A DNA stretch of 64,000 nucleotides from Hymenolepis diminuta (taxonomy: Eukaryota; Platyhelminthes; Cestoda; Cyclophyllidea; Hymenolepididae). Positions 28,201-43,200 of the stretch are shown one piece after another (position 1 is the stretch's first letter; every line of letters starts with the position of its first letter). The position numbers and the translations under genes are program-made. A model generated the notes under the pieces. That model was not told the DNA's origin and did no database searches. It saw only the letters and a program-made list of their open reading frames with translations. The stretch spans positions 5,358,332 through 5,422,331 of the forward strand of contig CAADRB010000005.1 of NCBI GenBank assembly GCA_900708905.1, given 5' to 3'.

Positions 28201-31200
28201 AGGTCCCAGATATAGTGAGCTCTGCCATGTTTAAAATGTATTTGGTAGTTTTGTCCATCTTTTCGTGGCTAAAATAAGATAAAAATGCACCATCAACCAT
28301 TTAACCAATTCAACTGGTTAATGGGCCTCTGAATCCAAGTGAGGACAGAATCCGTGGGACTCCGCCAATTAGACGAGAAGCAATTGTACTGTATTCAAGA
28401 GCTGTTTACCAATAGTAGCCTCTGTTTTGTTATTTCGGTAATAAAATGACCGCCTACGAATAATCGTGACTTGGTTTATCTTTAGCCCAGTCTCATGTTC
28501 TAAAAATAGCCATCGGAATAAAAGTGCACGATGATATGAATGCCTTCGTATTCCACTTATAAGTTGGCATTTGATGATAGTGTCTAAATGAAGGATCACG
28601 AGCAGTCAAGACCAGCAATCAACGAAAGTAGCATTCTTACATCAGTTTTTTTGATGGTGTGACTAAAAAAAGGTATCTTATTCTATTTGTGGAAATCTTT
28701 ACGCTTAAAGAAAGAAATTGGCATTCCGAAGACTCCTTTGACCACCCCTTTTACCGAAGTCAGAGGTTTCAGTTTTGCTATTCATTGTTGAACATCAAGT
28801 GAACGGTAGAGCTAACTACAGTGATTAATACTTAGGTGATGATAGGGATTTCTCAACAGATATTTTTAGTGTCTTGGTTCTCATTGTAAGAGGAATGTCA
28901 AATAGTGCTCCATTCTATAACTCCCAGAGCCATTCAGGAAAGCGTATTTCAATGCTCATCTTGGGTAAATAGGTAATATCATGTTGTGAAAATCGAATTC
29001 TGCCACACCCTTAATAAGCCAGACTTGACCAATGCGGTCGATCGTTCCACTCACTGGATGTGCGACAATAGGCATCGAACCTGTAACCATAGACTCCGTA
29101 GAAAGACACATTAACTGTTGCGCCATCATCGAGACGTGTCCTATATTCTTTTATCAGTCTATACCCGAAGATATGATGCTTAAGAAAACGCCTCGAAAGC
29201 ATATTGTTTGACGTGAAGATATGCGACAAAGCTATCAATTTCATTTCCGTTCGATATGTAGACAAACCGAGTGAACTAGCAACTCACCATTGATTATTCA
29301 TCTGGTCTGTAGTAACGGTTCGCTTATTTAAATTACTCGAATTCGGCGCGCAATTATCAACTGCAGGAGGATGAACAATCCTGACAATCGTAATTCGATG
29401 CAATTAAATCTGGCGTCCACCGTCCATCGGGCATTAATAATTCACAGCGGCGAAAGGGATTTAGAGAATCAACATACACTCACGGTAAACAGAGAGGGCT
29501 AATTTTGGAGCAGTAAACTAGTGTAAGGAAGACAAATTCGCATTTGATGCAAATTTCTCATGAATTGAATCTAACTTGCTCTCTATCTGTAGCATGCGTG
29601 CATAGAGACTATGAATTCCTTCGCGTGCTTAAAATATACTTCTCTGACTGATTGATAAATGTCATGGCATTTTTGGGCTGGCTGAATGATTGGCAATTTT
29701 TCTGCTGCCATTCAGTGAAAGACTTGAACGAGAGGAAATGCTCCCAGCAGTTAAGTAGTCCCTATAACTTGTCAAGCTCCACTTTTTGAACCGTCAGCAG
29801 GACTTGACAAAACTTGAGGTCAATCCATTTGAATAATGTCACAGTGTCAATCTTCTGGGAAAAAAATTTTTATTAAACTATAAATAGTTACTTGAAAAGG
29901 AACTAGCGAACGTGAATTTTAAGTTATCAAATTGAAATAATACTATCAAGTAATTGCTCCAAGGTTAGCAGAAGTAACCGACTAATCAGTTCTAAACACT
30001 GGGTATTGACCGTCATTCAGGGAGTTAAATCCAAGTTGTCCATCATTCTGACAGCTTGACAGTTATTCGGGACAAAAATTGTTATCAGCGGTGGTATTTT
30101 GATCTCCAAATATCAATAACATATAAACGGCTTTTTAGTTAATAAAGTGTCTTGGAGCAACCGTGTTCTGGTTTTATCCTTTTCTCCAAGGAGCTGAATC
30201 AACAACAATATCCACTGGGTATCTAGATTGCAGTGGAAGGAAGATTTGATCAATGTAGAAGAACCATACTTTGCAAAAGTTCACCAAATCGAACTGTATT
30301 ATCAATGATAAGGTCCGTGCATAGATGCTTCTATATAGCTAAGAATCGTAATGTTTATTTCGAAATGGGCAAAAATAAGGACAACAAATCAAATTCGATG
30401 TCGAGAAATATGGATAGTTTCGTAAAAGATCCAATGCCTGATTTGACGAAGATTAGCTGAATGTACATTAGGCAAATGTAACATAAAAATTTAATCTCAC
30501 GAACAGAGTGGCATCTAGATTAAAAATTTTAACTTCGATCAGTTCTACCTCCCTTTACTGTGCAGTTAAATGTAAATTGTCCCTGTTTCTACCTCTACTG
30601 TTAATAAATGCTGGCAGCAAAAGCTAACTGGATAATCGTGTGATTGGATTAGAACAAGTTCAACGCATCCACTTTTCCATTCTCACTGTTTAGTACCATT
30701 AGAAAATGCATAATTCATTATGAAGCAACCAGAGTCTTACTTGTTCCCATTCTGCCAAAGTCAGTAGTGAAGATGAATCCGGTTGTGAAGTTTTGTGTGG
30801 ATCCATAATTTCCCCGGATTGTTGAAGCTCCATCGTTGCACCTTCTTGAATCTGCGTCTCTTCAATTGTCGTTGTGTTGGCTGAATTAGTTGACTGAGCT
30901 TCCATACCAGTTTCCAGCATTATTGGAGTTTGTTTCAGTGGAATAGTGGTTGTTCCAAGGTTCTGTGATCCAGTAGTTGTCAGTTGGATAACAGAGCCCA
31001 TGGATCCTGGATGCGGACGAAGAGACAAAGCTGTTGCTGACTGTGGAAGAATGAGTTGGAATACTCGAGCAGATCTAGGAGGTAGAGAAATACACCCTGG
31101 ACCAGCGTTAGGTGATAGAAGATTAATCGAATCCACCTTGTCGTTAGCATATTGAACGGTTCCCGAGTTTCCTTCAGGATGTCCAACAATTATCGTTGCA

Positions 31201-34200
31201 GCTTGAGTATTCGGCGTCTGCTGGGCGGAATTCAAAGTCAGGTAACCACTCGTGGGTGTAGTCTGAGTTGTCATGGTCGTTGCTCCAGCTGTTGCAGTCG
31301 ACATCGAAGACTCATACTGGGTCATTGTCTTTTGTGCTACACCAATAACCGTACACAACTGGCGGTTCTGCAGGAACGTCGCTGCAGTACGATTTCCAGA
31401 TTGATCCAGCTGAAGATAAGGAGTTCCAGCAGCTCCACCGAAAATTCTCTGATCACAGTTGACTAAAAGTGAGAATAAGCGTAAATTAAACGAAGTAAAA
31501 GAGATAATCTAGGGAAAGGGAAGTTTCTTGAACTCACGTGGAGCAGTCTGCATACCATCAGATATGACAGTCAATCCCGAATGTGTCGGTACTCCAGTAG
31601 CAGTCTGTGGGAACGCTGCTGGTTGAATCTGCATTGGTTTTTCAATAATTTGAAGCCCAGCATGGTTAGATATCAGACCGGTGGATATTTGAAGTTGATT
31701 TCCAGTGTAAGCACATCGAAGGAGGGCTGGCTGGGTAGCGGCTGCCACAGTGCTTCCGTTGGCACCGATTTGTCCCAGAGAAGGCGCCTGGGCCACTTCA
31801 ATCGCCGGTTTAATTGGTGTCGGACCGGAAATGTACTTGAACCCGCTATGGTCCGTGATTTGCTGTCACAAACATGAGGAGGGCAAATTAATTTTGGTGA
31901 TTAATAGGTCTAATCGGGTGTACTTTTAAGTGGACTTGTTTTGTGGTTGACAAACAAACTAGCTTGTTTCTCTGCCCGTTTCATCTTAATTTAGCAACCT
32001 TCTGACTTGGATTTAGTCTATTTTTAGCCCATATGGGGAGGAGATGTTTTCAGTAGTTCGTTCAACTGATGTATTTTCTCTTAGTAGCTCATTTTCATTA
32101 ATATCGCTTTCCTTTGAGAACGCCTTTAATCAATCGATACCATTCTTTCAGTTTGAAACTAGCATACAGTAATGCTATCTATAATGAGTTACTCATCTGA
32201 CATATCCACTTGTATCTCATCAATATTGCAGACCGTATATAGAATCAATCAACGAAGTAATAATCAGTCTAGTGCTGACGTTAATACTTACCTTCTATAA
32301 TTATTATTAATTAAATTAACTTTATGACGTAGGTGAAGAGATCTAATAGCCCAGTTTTGCCCCTCAAACCACTTTAAAACAAACTCAATGCATTAAAACA
32401 AATTTCCTCACTCTCTACTCTCGTTTTAAATGCTTGAATAGAAATTAGGAGGAGTAACTATGGCAACGCGTAATTCAGATGGAAGATTTGATTTGATGGT
32501 GGTTTTTAGCCTAAAAATACATAAATGGTCCATTAAGCTCTGAAACTAGTGGAGAGAAAGTATATTTCCCCAAGCGAAATTTTTAATTGGAATGAAGTGG
32601 GAAAGAACTGGGGAGTGGAGTTATTTTTAATTCCTTCCTCTCAGAATCATTCGATAAGGCTTAAACGAATTTGCCCTGAGCTGCTGAGTGCTATTTTTAT
32701 ATGCAATCCATCAATCCCTTGCTGAATGTTGGAAATAAATAATGCATTTAATGATTTCTATTTGATTGCATAATCAAATCGAGTTCAGTTTGAGCTCTAC
32801 AATGCTCAGAGCATCTTGATATTAATTAACTGCACTGATTATTGAAATAGATAATATGTAAACAAATAATATTACGAATTTTTCAAATCAATCTCCAGGT
32901 AAAAATGCTCTGAACACAGTGGAAGTGGACACTGAGGAAACTAGATTCTGAACTTCAGATCCCGAATTTTGATATTTGAAACGTTAAGTTTAGATTACAT
33001 TAAACTATTAAAATACAGAAAAACCGATGATTCCAGAATTCGGATGAAGCATAATTCTTGGTGACCTGACTTTTATTTGATAATTCCCTTCTCTGTTTTT
33101 TACTGACCTCAGTTACTTTCCCCTGTTTTTAGAAACTGTAAAACCTTGTTGACTTGCCATATCCGATACATATAAATGTATACTCTAGAAAGGCTGAACT
33201 CAAAACCCTTGATAGCAAATCAAAGTTTGTGCCACGCAATGTGACGAAATTCTAAGATCCCAAATGACCACTTTTTGAATGTTTGAATATTACAACGAAC
33301 AACTTTAAGATATCTTCAATCCCTAGAAGACTGAAATTAAATGCACCAAATCTTCCGAGAAATTTAGAAGAAGAAGAAGTAAATTTTAAAAAATTTCCGG
33401 ACTGGTAAATAAAATAATTTCCGAAATTAGATTAAATTCCTTTCCTTCCTTCAAGGCATGAAAGCTAAACATCTGTTCGACTAATGCATGTTTATCAATT
33501 ACGTTTCGGAACTTTATAAAAAATAAATGAATTTGGTTAAATTCTAACTTACCGAATGATGGTCAGTCTTGCTTCTTAATGGGTCATTTGAATGTGAAGA
33601 AGTATTCGGGAGAATGAATGTTGAAGACGAACTTCTCCTCTCGTTGCTCGTCGCCTCAGAAGTCTCCGATTTTGGATAAGATCTGGGGATTGTGTGAAGA
33701 AAAAACACCAGCATGACAGTAATTTCAGTATCGTGACAAAAGTAGGACGCGTGGATGGGTAGATAAGAATAAAAAAATGGATATACGTGACGGGAATAAC
33801 ACAGAGGACGCGGAAAAAACAGCACATCACGGCTTGTTTGGTAAGATCATGTTTCAAACAAAAGAACAATAATATCCTTGAGGTTAATAATAGCAATGAG
33901 AACTTACAATTTCTTCAGACGTTTCGCCTCTCTCAATTGTTTGACAAGGAGACCAATATCTTGCGGTCTTTCTACCTGACGTTTGAGTCCCATTGAATGA
34001 AGCTGTATAGGGGAAAAAAATAAGATGGCGGACTTAGATAGCGTCATAATTTGTTTTGATTCAGTGGAGAAGATTGGAAAATAAGTAATTCAACTTTAAT
34101 TCATCGCTAAGTAAAGTTCTATTTTAATTCATACCACCCAGAGCGTGGAATAGATCGTTTGCTTAAATGTTTACGGCTCATTTAAGTTGTCTTGCAATCC

Positions 34201-37200
34201 GTTAATGAGCTTATTGAAGTTTATATACAAATTTAGCAGGCATTTCACTAAATTTAGTCTCAGAGGTCCGAATTTATAATATTTTCGGCAGTAGAAGAAA
34301 TTAAAAACTTGAAATATCTGATGATAACAGACTTAAGACTCTCCTAAACACTGTGGGAAAGCAAATCCTAGAATTGCATTCTCGAAGAGCAATGATATGG
34401 GAAGAGACAGTTCAGTGGGTTACTCTGGGAAATCCCGCGGCTTCAACGGAGAAGAGAAGGCGACTTTGTTCTCTAACCTTAAGGGAATTCAAATAAAAAC
34501 AGTGAAGTGTGAGGCTGCCAATTGCATACAAGTTCGCAGAAAGGGTAGTAAAATCCTTGCATCATTGACATAGTCACTATTCAAAGGCGTAATAATGGGT
34601 GAGGAATTTAAGCGCCCAAATGCCGGATACTTCAGGTCTAATGCAAGAGATATCAGGATCCCATCAGCAATTTGATATTAATTCAATGCGAGGTTTTGAG
34701 GAAGCACCGAAAACCTACATTACATCTTTTTAGCTGTGGACTCGATATAACCCGGTTTCAACCGCCAAGGAATTTTGAAATTATCTCAAACTAAAGGCTC
34801 AAAATATTTTGTAAAAATTGAAATTCATGCCATGATGCTCTTCAATATCTACTGAGCTGTAAATTTAGAAACAAAACAGGAAGCTAAATTTAAATTTTTC
34901 CCCAATTTCGTGGGCTTGTTTTCAAAACTCTCATCATTATTGAAAGATCCGAATTCTCTTCTCTTTACAACCAGCTATCTAATTGAAAAGATTCCCCCCC
35001 CCAGGAAAAAGATTATTCTACAATATCATTTTAGGGGAAGAATTAATGCCTCTAAATGTGGGCACTAAACGATGAATGCACGTCGATAATAGACTGCCAG
35101 CTCGAACAGACGAGGGCTTGCTGCAATTATGAAGTCTTGTCGACAATTACCTAACGTCAAATATAGGAGAGCTACTAAAATTATCTTGACAGTGTTTTGA
35201 ACAATTTGTATTTCATCTGGATAATAAAATTTTGGCGGTCTAATGACAAGAATGACTTGGCTTATCTCTGCATGTATCTGACACTAGTTTTCATTTATTA
35301 ATAGTTCCAGAAGAGCGAAACGCAATTGCTCTTCTATTTTCTGATACTCGAAATTTAAAACAAAAAGGAACGGTCATATCATCACCTATCACAATTCCGT
35401 TGTTAGGATGCATTCAATCCTGAAAAAATCAGAGGATTAACTTAAATAAACCCCCAAAACACTAATCTTCTGTCTGAGCTGAGATATGCACAAAAGGAGA
35501 TCCCAAATATCATAGACAAAATTTCTTCTCCTTTATCAATAAACAGAGAATTATCATTATTAACATCTGTCAGTTCTCTCCATTACTAAGAGCCCTAAAA
35601 TATTTAATTTTTTCAACAAGCTGAAGATTTTCGACCACCACAGATTTTAAAATCTAGACACATTAACGTGACGCACAAATTCCTAAAGGCGGGATTTTCC
35701 CCTTTCCAAAACCACGAATTTGTGTCACGTCGGCGGTTGCACATATGGACCTAGGGTTGGTTGTACCAAAAGCCAAAGTCACACTACGTTTATTTATGAA
35801 TATATTTGTGTGTAGGTGACTTTTTGGGCATATCTGCCAAAAAGACACTACCGTAACGAAAGAAGCAACGGGTACGTGTAGTGTATTCTGTTTTTATTCT
35901 GTCTTCATTCGATGTCGACTTGAGAGGAGGACGAAAGACGAGGAGAGGGGAGATGGAATAAAAATATACAGAGACATTTTTTGCTCTTAAGCCTACCCTA
36001 CACCCTTTTGACGTCCTTAACATGTACTATCAATGGAAGAAAGGATTCATGAAAAAATGCTCTTTTTGACGTGAAAGATGAGAAATTATGCAAGAATGAT
36101 AAGAAATGCTTCAAAGACCTGTGAAAACGCTTTTACTTCAGGAAAATAATGTCAACAAAACTAAAAACCGGCAAAAATGCATAAAACTCGAAGGAGAACA
36201 AGAAAGAATTAATTTAGAACGCCTCGAGTAAACTATTTACTTTTGACGCTGTTTAGATCGATTATTTGAAAGCATTAGACGAAGTCGAAATAGATTGAAA
36301 AGAATCTATACTTCCTAAGTATTCTATCCATCTGGAGAAGTCTCCATTACCGTTGAATATTTGTCAAGATTCAAGTTAATATATGTTTAATCTCCTTTAC
36401 AAATGCTGCCAAAATTCAATATGCCGATTTTGCATGACTAGCATCAAGGTCTAGATAAGATCTCCGGGTCATGACAGCACGAGTATGTCCAATTACAAAC
36501 ATTCGGGCGCATAATGGAAACTGCTATTTTGGCAGAATTTTTACGTTTTTAGGGTCATCTTATTATTCATAGCTATTCGGTAAGCAGAGTTGTCGAACCC
36601 TCTGCCGAACAGCAAACACCAACTTTTCTGATCGCTCTTATACGTTAACGTTTGTCTGTACGGCAGTTTAACTGTCAATGGTTACTCGTGATAATCCCCG
36701 ATTAGAAATTACAATCCTTCATTGCAAGATCAGTGGCACTAAAGGATTTTTAAGTATGGTTGTAGTATCTATAATCCTTACCTACATTAAGTTGTCATCG
36801 TAATTTGCTTATCGATTTTATAAATATTCTGCCTCTTTCGCTTTTCCTGGATATAATTCACTCCTCAGTCTTCAAGCTGTTTATTGAAATTTTCTCGACT
36901 TTCTGGCTGCAAAACAACCGTCTCCCTCCCTCTCTCCCCTGTTTTCTCTCTATAAAATATTCTCCTACTGTCTCTTCCTGATTCTTATCTTGTGGCAGTG
37001 GGATTCGTACAGCTAACAATGGCTAAATAGGTTTCCTCCATCCCATATTGATTCGCTTTAAGCCAAAGTCCTATATCTACCAATGGGATCTATGCATTTT
37101 ATTCACCTCACTCGTATTTCGATAAAAAGCTGTCCTTATTATTTAGTTAAAAATGTGGAATTCATCTACTTTCCAAATCTTAATACAACATAAAAAGTAA

Positions 37201-40200
37201 CACCATTTGCCCTGTATTGGTGAACATATATAAACAATAGTTTCAAGCTAAGATAATATTTTCTGACCAAATAGTTTCTCCCTACTTCCCTCTTCTGGGA
37301 TGACAATAGTACCGGTTACGAAAAAAGTGATGAATTTTTCATATCAGAATGTGTCATTTTGGAAGTAAGGAAATAATTCTGTCCCCAAAATTGGAATAGA
37401 AAGGAATGTAGTAAAAATGTATGAGAATGAAAGCATGGAATTTTTTTGTCACTTTTCTGGGTTTGCAAATATGGCAACAAAATAATTTTGAATGAAAAGA
37501 GAAAATTAAAATAGCCTGAAATTATGATAATATTTTTAGTCTTGGCATAAGGATATCGCTGCGATCAAGGAGCATGGATTTGAAATCCACCAGTGCAGGG
37601 AGAGTGATCTTTTGATATTTAATTGTTCAAAAAGGAGTCAAGTTATCAGTAGCACAATAATAATTTCAGAAATCATTTTTTTTTCGAGTTTAATGACGAT
37701 TAATGCAAAACGCGTCATGCAAAGCTCAAGGTCACAGTTTCTATAGTGTATTCCCAAGTGGTATAAGAAATTATAAGCAAAGTTAAATGCATAATTTAAA
37801 CAACAACTTTTGTTCTCAATGCTCTTTCCATGTTCGTCCCTCCAACAATTGTTCCGAACACCTTAGAACACAGCTCCTACGCAGAATTACTTAAATGAAA
37901 TACATTCAAACTGATGATAAAGGTGAATATATCGGATTCCTGAGTATTCCTTATGTCATTAAATATTCTGATGCGTCCAGACTACAGCTGTGTAGAACCC
38001 ATTTTTAATATGAAATACTATCTAACTTGCCAAATACACAGGGAAGAATGTAAATTACTTGTTAATTAAAATTAATCCTTCTCTTGCCTCCCTCGAAGTT
38101 GTTAGTCGACTTATATACATAGAAACTGGAAATATCCAGATTGATAGAGTAACGTTACCAACAAATGAGTTAAGTTGGGAGGTAGTCACCAAAGTCATTT
38201 GCTATAATTTAATGTTACAATCAAATTTCTTGTTCAGATTGGCGTTTTTGCCTGTCGTGCGTGCATGTCTGTTTCAACTTTCCTGTTCACTTTCCCGAAG
38301 GAGAAAAAGTAGTATGCGACAAAGTTTTGTTATTTCTACTGCGACTTTTTTCACTTATGTCTAGCAAAAAACTCGCGTTGTTAATTAAAAATTCCCTGTC
38401 CCCCTCCCCCTCCCCCCGCATATAACTAAAAAATTTATATTTGTACTTTTTTTATTCAATAAATTATTTTCTCTTTAATAAGTATTTAAACAGAGACACA
38501 TGATGGGAAAAATGGCTCCCAAAAGGCTTAAAATTTGAGCGAAATTAAATTATCGATTTTTTGATCATTAAACATTAATATTCCCGCTTTGTTTTTATTT
38601 ATTTATTTATTATTAAAGGAGCCATAATACTGTTGACCATTTTTCTGAGCAACGAGCAAATTTTCGAAATTCCAAGGTAAGGAAGAAGATGTTTATCTTG
38701 AAAGGGTACATCAAAAATGGAAAACATAATCGTCCGTATTCAATGACTCAAAATTGCTTTTGTCAGATTTGGTTAATCTTTATTACAATTAGGAAAGAGA
38801 AAATATATCAATTAGAAGTTACAATTTATTTTACCAAAGTTTAATAAATGTTCGTTTAACTTAGTAATTAAATGTAAACAAAACTGATCCAAGTTCCAAC
38901 TTATGTACTTATATGAAGATAAGACGTGGGTCACCTTTCAATTTTCAAATTTCTACAATTTCAAAAGTTATCAATTAAGTTTGGCCTGATTCATGATATC
39001 CGAAACACAAACGAGTTTAAAATGGAAACCAGTATCCAGTTTGACAATCCATGGATCACTTTGAGATCCATTCTGAAAAAAATAATGCTATCTAGAAACT
39101 GCAAATTAATTTCTCGATTGTCAACGGTATACAGGACAAATCGTAACTCCAGCTCTTCAGAAATTTCCGCATTTCATTTTTAACCATCCTCTTTCTTAGT
39201 TAAACACAATATTGAGAACCAAACATTTTCCTGTTCGAATTATAGTGTAATAGAATTACTAACTGATCAATTTTATGATCAAATGAAAAAATTACTAGTG
39301 ATCTTAATCCCACGTAAAACTTGTAAAATATCGTGTGTTTTTAGCAAGTGATTTGTGATCGAGGAAGGAGTCACTTCGTGGCCCATTCTCCCTAGAATTA
39401 AAGACCTCCAGTTTATAATTTCTAAAAATATTGCTGAGTATGAATGTTGAGCATGAAACTATCCCCCCCTCTCCCCACTTCGAAAGTGAGATCAGAAGAA
39501 AGGAAATGCCTTTAAGGCATAATTAACTTCTACTTTCTGGATGAAGAATAAAGAGGAAGATGGTGTAATTAAAATACCATCCTTTCCGCTCGAGTTAGCA
39601 AGCAAACCACCGACAAAACGGCGAAAATATGATCACTTCTTGAGGGTGATTCACTCAACCCTCGTAAAAGAGAGGCGCATTGAATCACTTGCAAAAAGAC
39701 CTTGGTTGTGTGTATCTTGAACGCGTGTTCATTTTGTGAATCATTCGTCTACTCCCCAATACATTTCCCTTCTTAACTCCCCTTTATTACAAAAGGACTT
39801 TTCTGGAAGGCTAATGCCTCTTTTCGCTTCTATTCCTCTCCCCACATGGAATGTTTTAATCAAAATTAATGAGAGAAGTCTATAGTAAAACTACAGCCAG
39901 CTTTTGATCATTCATAATGTCCCAAAATTACGTATCAATAGATCCATTCAAGCCCGAAATCCTGCATTTTTTTCAAATGAATAAGCTCAATAAAAGGCAC
40001 TCCAATTGTTCATATTCAGAAATTTGTACCAATTTCACTCTCCTATTGTCCTCTTGAGAAGACAATGCAATTTTATATAAACTCAAAACTGGACTCACGA
40101 ATTGAAGCCCAAAAAAATTAGCGCCTTTCTGAATTCATAATTCAGTAGTCGGCTTATTTGAAGACTTCTATATGGTCACTGGACATCCAAAAGCACAGAT

Positions 40201-43200
40201 ATTATATACTCTTACCTAAAGACGGTAATAGAGGAAATGAATCACTGTAATATTATCCCCGGTAGATTTCACCGACACGGTGAATGCCGAAGGCATGTCT
40301 AGACAAGTCTAGATGGAACACTTTTACGTTTCCTCCCTATGCACGTGAGTGTTGATTTATGATAATATGGGATGACTGGACTTCCCCCAAAAACGCATAA
40401 ACAGGTGCCGGTTTCTAGGTCATCGGAAAAATGCCCCAGGTTTCTTACTCACCTTGCAAAGAAGACTTCGCCGGCAAACTGTCCCATCCCGTTGAACTCC
40501 GCAGTGTAACCGTGGGTCGAAGGGCCCTAAAAGGAGATATTTTTCGCAGTTATACGTTTTACTTCCTGTTGAATGGTTAGAACATTCTAGAATTAACCAT
40601 TTAGCCTACTCTCCGAAATTGGTGAGTCGTAATAAGAAAATCAATAGGCCACCAACGAGTGTTAACACTCACTGGATTGGCTGTCGATTTAATCTCTTAC
40701 AGAATTTTCTTATCCAATGAGACCGATGGGATGAAAAGAGGAGGAGATAATTCTAAGATAAAATGTCAGATTTCAGCTCTTTCGCTGTGTATGCTCTTTA
40801 ATTGTCATGATAGACGCTAAAATTGCCATCAAATATTGTGAAGGGGGAGAAGAGAAGTGACATTTCGCTTCCCCGTTCTAAATACCTCGAACCATTAAAA
40901 CAAAATGTGTCCTAATTTGTGATCTAAAAAAGGATGCACGGAAAGGCTGCATATTTCCGGAAGCACTAATGAAAAGCTGGAGCGAATTAGGTGAAAAAGC
41001 TCCATATCAATCTATTGAGCTAGATTTTTCAGATATTTCGACCCTATCTACAAAATACATCTACTGGACCATTTATGATTGTGGCAGATGAATCTTTTAC
41101 AAGCCTCAATTTGATTGGTTTAATCAATGGAGTATGGTACAAATGTTTAAATGCGGCAGATTTAAGTCAAAATGCCCTGTGCTTTTGCGTAGTTATGGCT
41201 TGTTGCACTTCAGGGATGTCTGTAAATTAGAACAACTCAAATACCCTCGGTGGAAATTTAGACTAATTTAGGCCTTTCTGAAGTCACCCCCAATTGTTGA
41301 TAACAGAGAGTGGCTAGGGGAAAACAAGGGGGACAGGAGAAGCGGTTTTATGGGGTTGGTATTTGGCGGAAAAAGGTTAATGGGACCGCTGCATCTAACG
41401 TGACTGATTTCTCGAAAAACACATCCAGTGCATCTCCCCTTTACCTATCCCCCGTGAATTTTGGTCGGTGACTCATCTGCCTCCCCTTCGGCCCTAATTC
41501 TGTTGGAAATTCGAATTTCCTTCCCCCAGAAATCACCTCAAATTTGGGGTCAAGTCATGCTCAGTTTAGCTGACCAGCTAGCTTTATGACACCATTTTAA
41601 TGAAAAAGGAGGGAGATATTACAGAAACAAACGTCAGCTGGTGATTACACCTTGCTCTCTAAAATAACCACAGAATGATTCAGCAGTCTGCGACGCTATG
41701 ATAACATTGTAAAAGATAAGAAATGGGAGAGCGAACTTACACAGATGTAAAGGTAAAGATCCATTCACACTATCCGTCGAACGTCTTGAACGTGAGCTTC
41801 CCTCACTTTTGGTAGTTTTGGTTTCGGCCGTAGTAGTTATGGGTTTTATCACCTGTTGTTCAGTTGGACTACTGGTAGTTACATGAGTAGGTTTAGGCTG
41901 TTCAACCGAGTAGATGGGTTGTGAAATATGTATCTGCTGGTCTTGGAGTTGAATTTGTTCTTGCTGTGGATACTGCTGTTGTTGTTGGATTTGATAGGTT
42001 TCCATGGACATGGAGACCTCATAGGCCACCTGAGACTCGTTAGACTCCGGTAAATAGGGCTCCAAGCTTGAGAAAAGATCATTCGGTTTGAGCAGAGGGA
42101 GGGATTCACCTGTATATCCATCTGCATAATCACAAGGGGGGAGTTCAAGAGAATCCCAAATTTCCCAATCAATATCTCCAGTTCCACTTCCACCCACAGG
42201 ATTGTTATCCATCCAGCTGTTTGATGCTGGTGGATCAGAGACACTATTCACCATTGTATTCATTGGAGATAAAATTGGGAGTTTTTCATCCCCCTTCTGC
42301 TCATCTTGTGGTTGTGCGGAAGGCGGATTTTGATCACTGGTTTTCTTGTCTGCATGTTCATCATCGAGATCAACGATAGATGCTACTGCCTGTTCGACTT
42401 CCACGTCTGCTTCTCCATGCATTCGAGCTGGAGTGGAATTGTTGAACCTCACCAAAATCGGCATGGAAGTAGGCGGGGATTTATTTCCATAATTTTTGGC
42501 GTATACAGACTGATCAGGATAACAGGTGTTAGTATGGCATTGAGAACTGGCTTCAGCATTATTGAACACACTAGAATCCACTGAATATGTCGAAGAAGAT
42601 GAAGCCGAGGGAAGAGTAAAGAAATCCGGCGAAGGAGTTTCCAGAGTGTGAGACTGACCGTCAGAAGTCTCTGATCGACCCACGGCTAAGTATGGCTCCG
42701 ATTCATTCAGTGTTGAAAGATATGCATTCATCGATTGAGATGGTGGTTGCTGGTTTCGATGTGAAACTATAGCGCTGGGTACATTTTCTGTCTCGTTGTT
42801 TTGCGCAGTGGAATGCAAAAGATCATTAAAATAGGCATTGGATTCTTTAAGATCGGTAAAGTTGATCTCATTTCCAGGTGCCGAGGAGGTTGTCATGTTA
42901 TTTCCGGTTGTGTCGTCACAGATATCCGAGGTGTCAGGAAAGATATCATAGAAATCGAAGAAATCTGGTGCCGTGGACATATTATTTCCATCCTCCGTTT
43001 GGCCATTCTCAGGTACATCCATGGAAATATCAATTCCCGAGACATCGTTGGATGCATTGAGGGTAGAGGTGGAAGTATTTCGGCCCCGATCATCATCGTG
43101 ATTCCAACTTTGTGGAAAGCACTCTTGTAGAAAGTCGTGACGGTAGTTATTTGAGGGTTCCAGGTTGATAGATATCGTGGAAAAAGTTTGAAGATCTTCG

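Larger units (their letters stand above)
26012..30740. other. Intron 8 of ataxin-7-like gene
   Basis: Non-coding, 4.7 kb. It contains an imperfect GTA/GCA trinucleotide stretch (26752-26799) and SINE-like copy 3 (28998-29140). Open stretches on both strands here have no splice partners. Confidence 0.6.

Noticed and set aside
30946..31877. Plus-strand ORFs of 69-104 codons
   Set aside because: Antisense to exons 7 and 8 of the ataxin-7-like gene; the minus frame has matching splice phases.
36575..36620. B-box-like GGGTTCGACAAC on the minus strand
   Set aside because: No A box and no SINE tail; one motif alone is expected by chance in 64 kb.
40640..40690. Possible SINE fragment around CACTCACTGGATTGG
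   Set aside because: Only about ten bases match the family block and nothing around it fits.
42306..43130. Several plus-strand ORFs of 60-109 codons
   Set aside because: All are antisense shadows of the 1.57-kb exon 3 of the ataxin-7-like gene.
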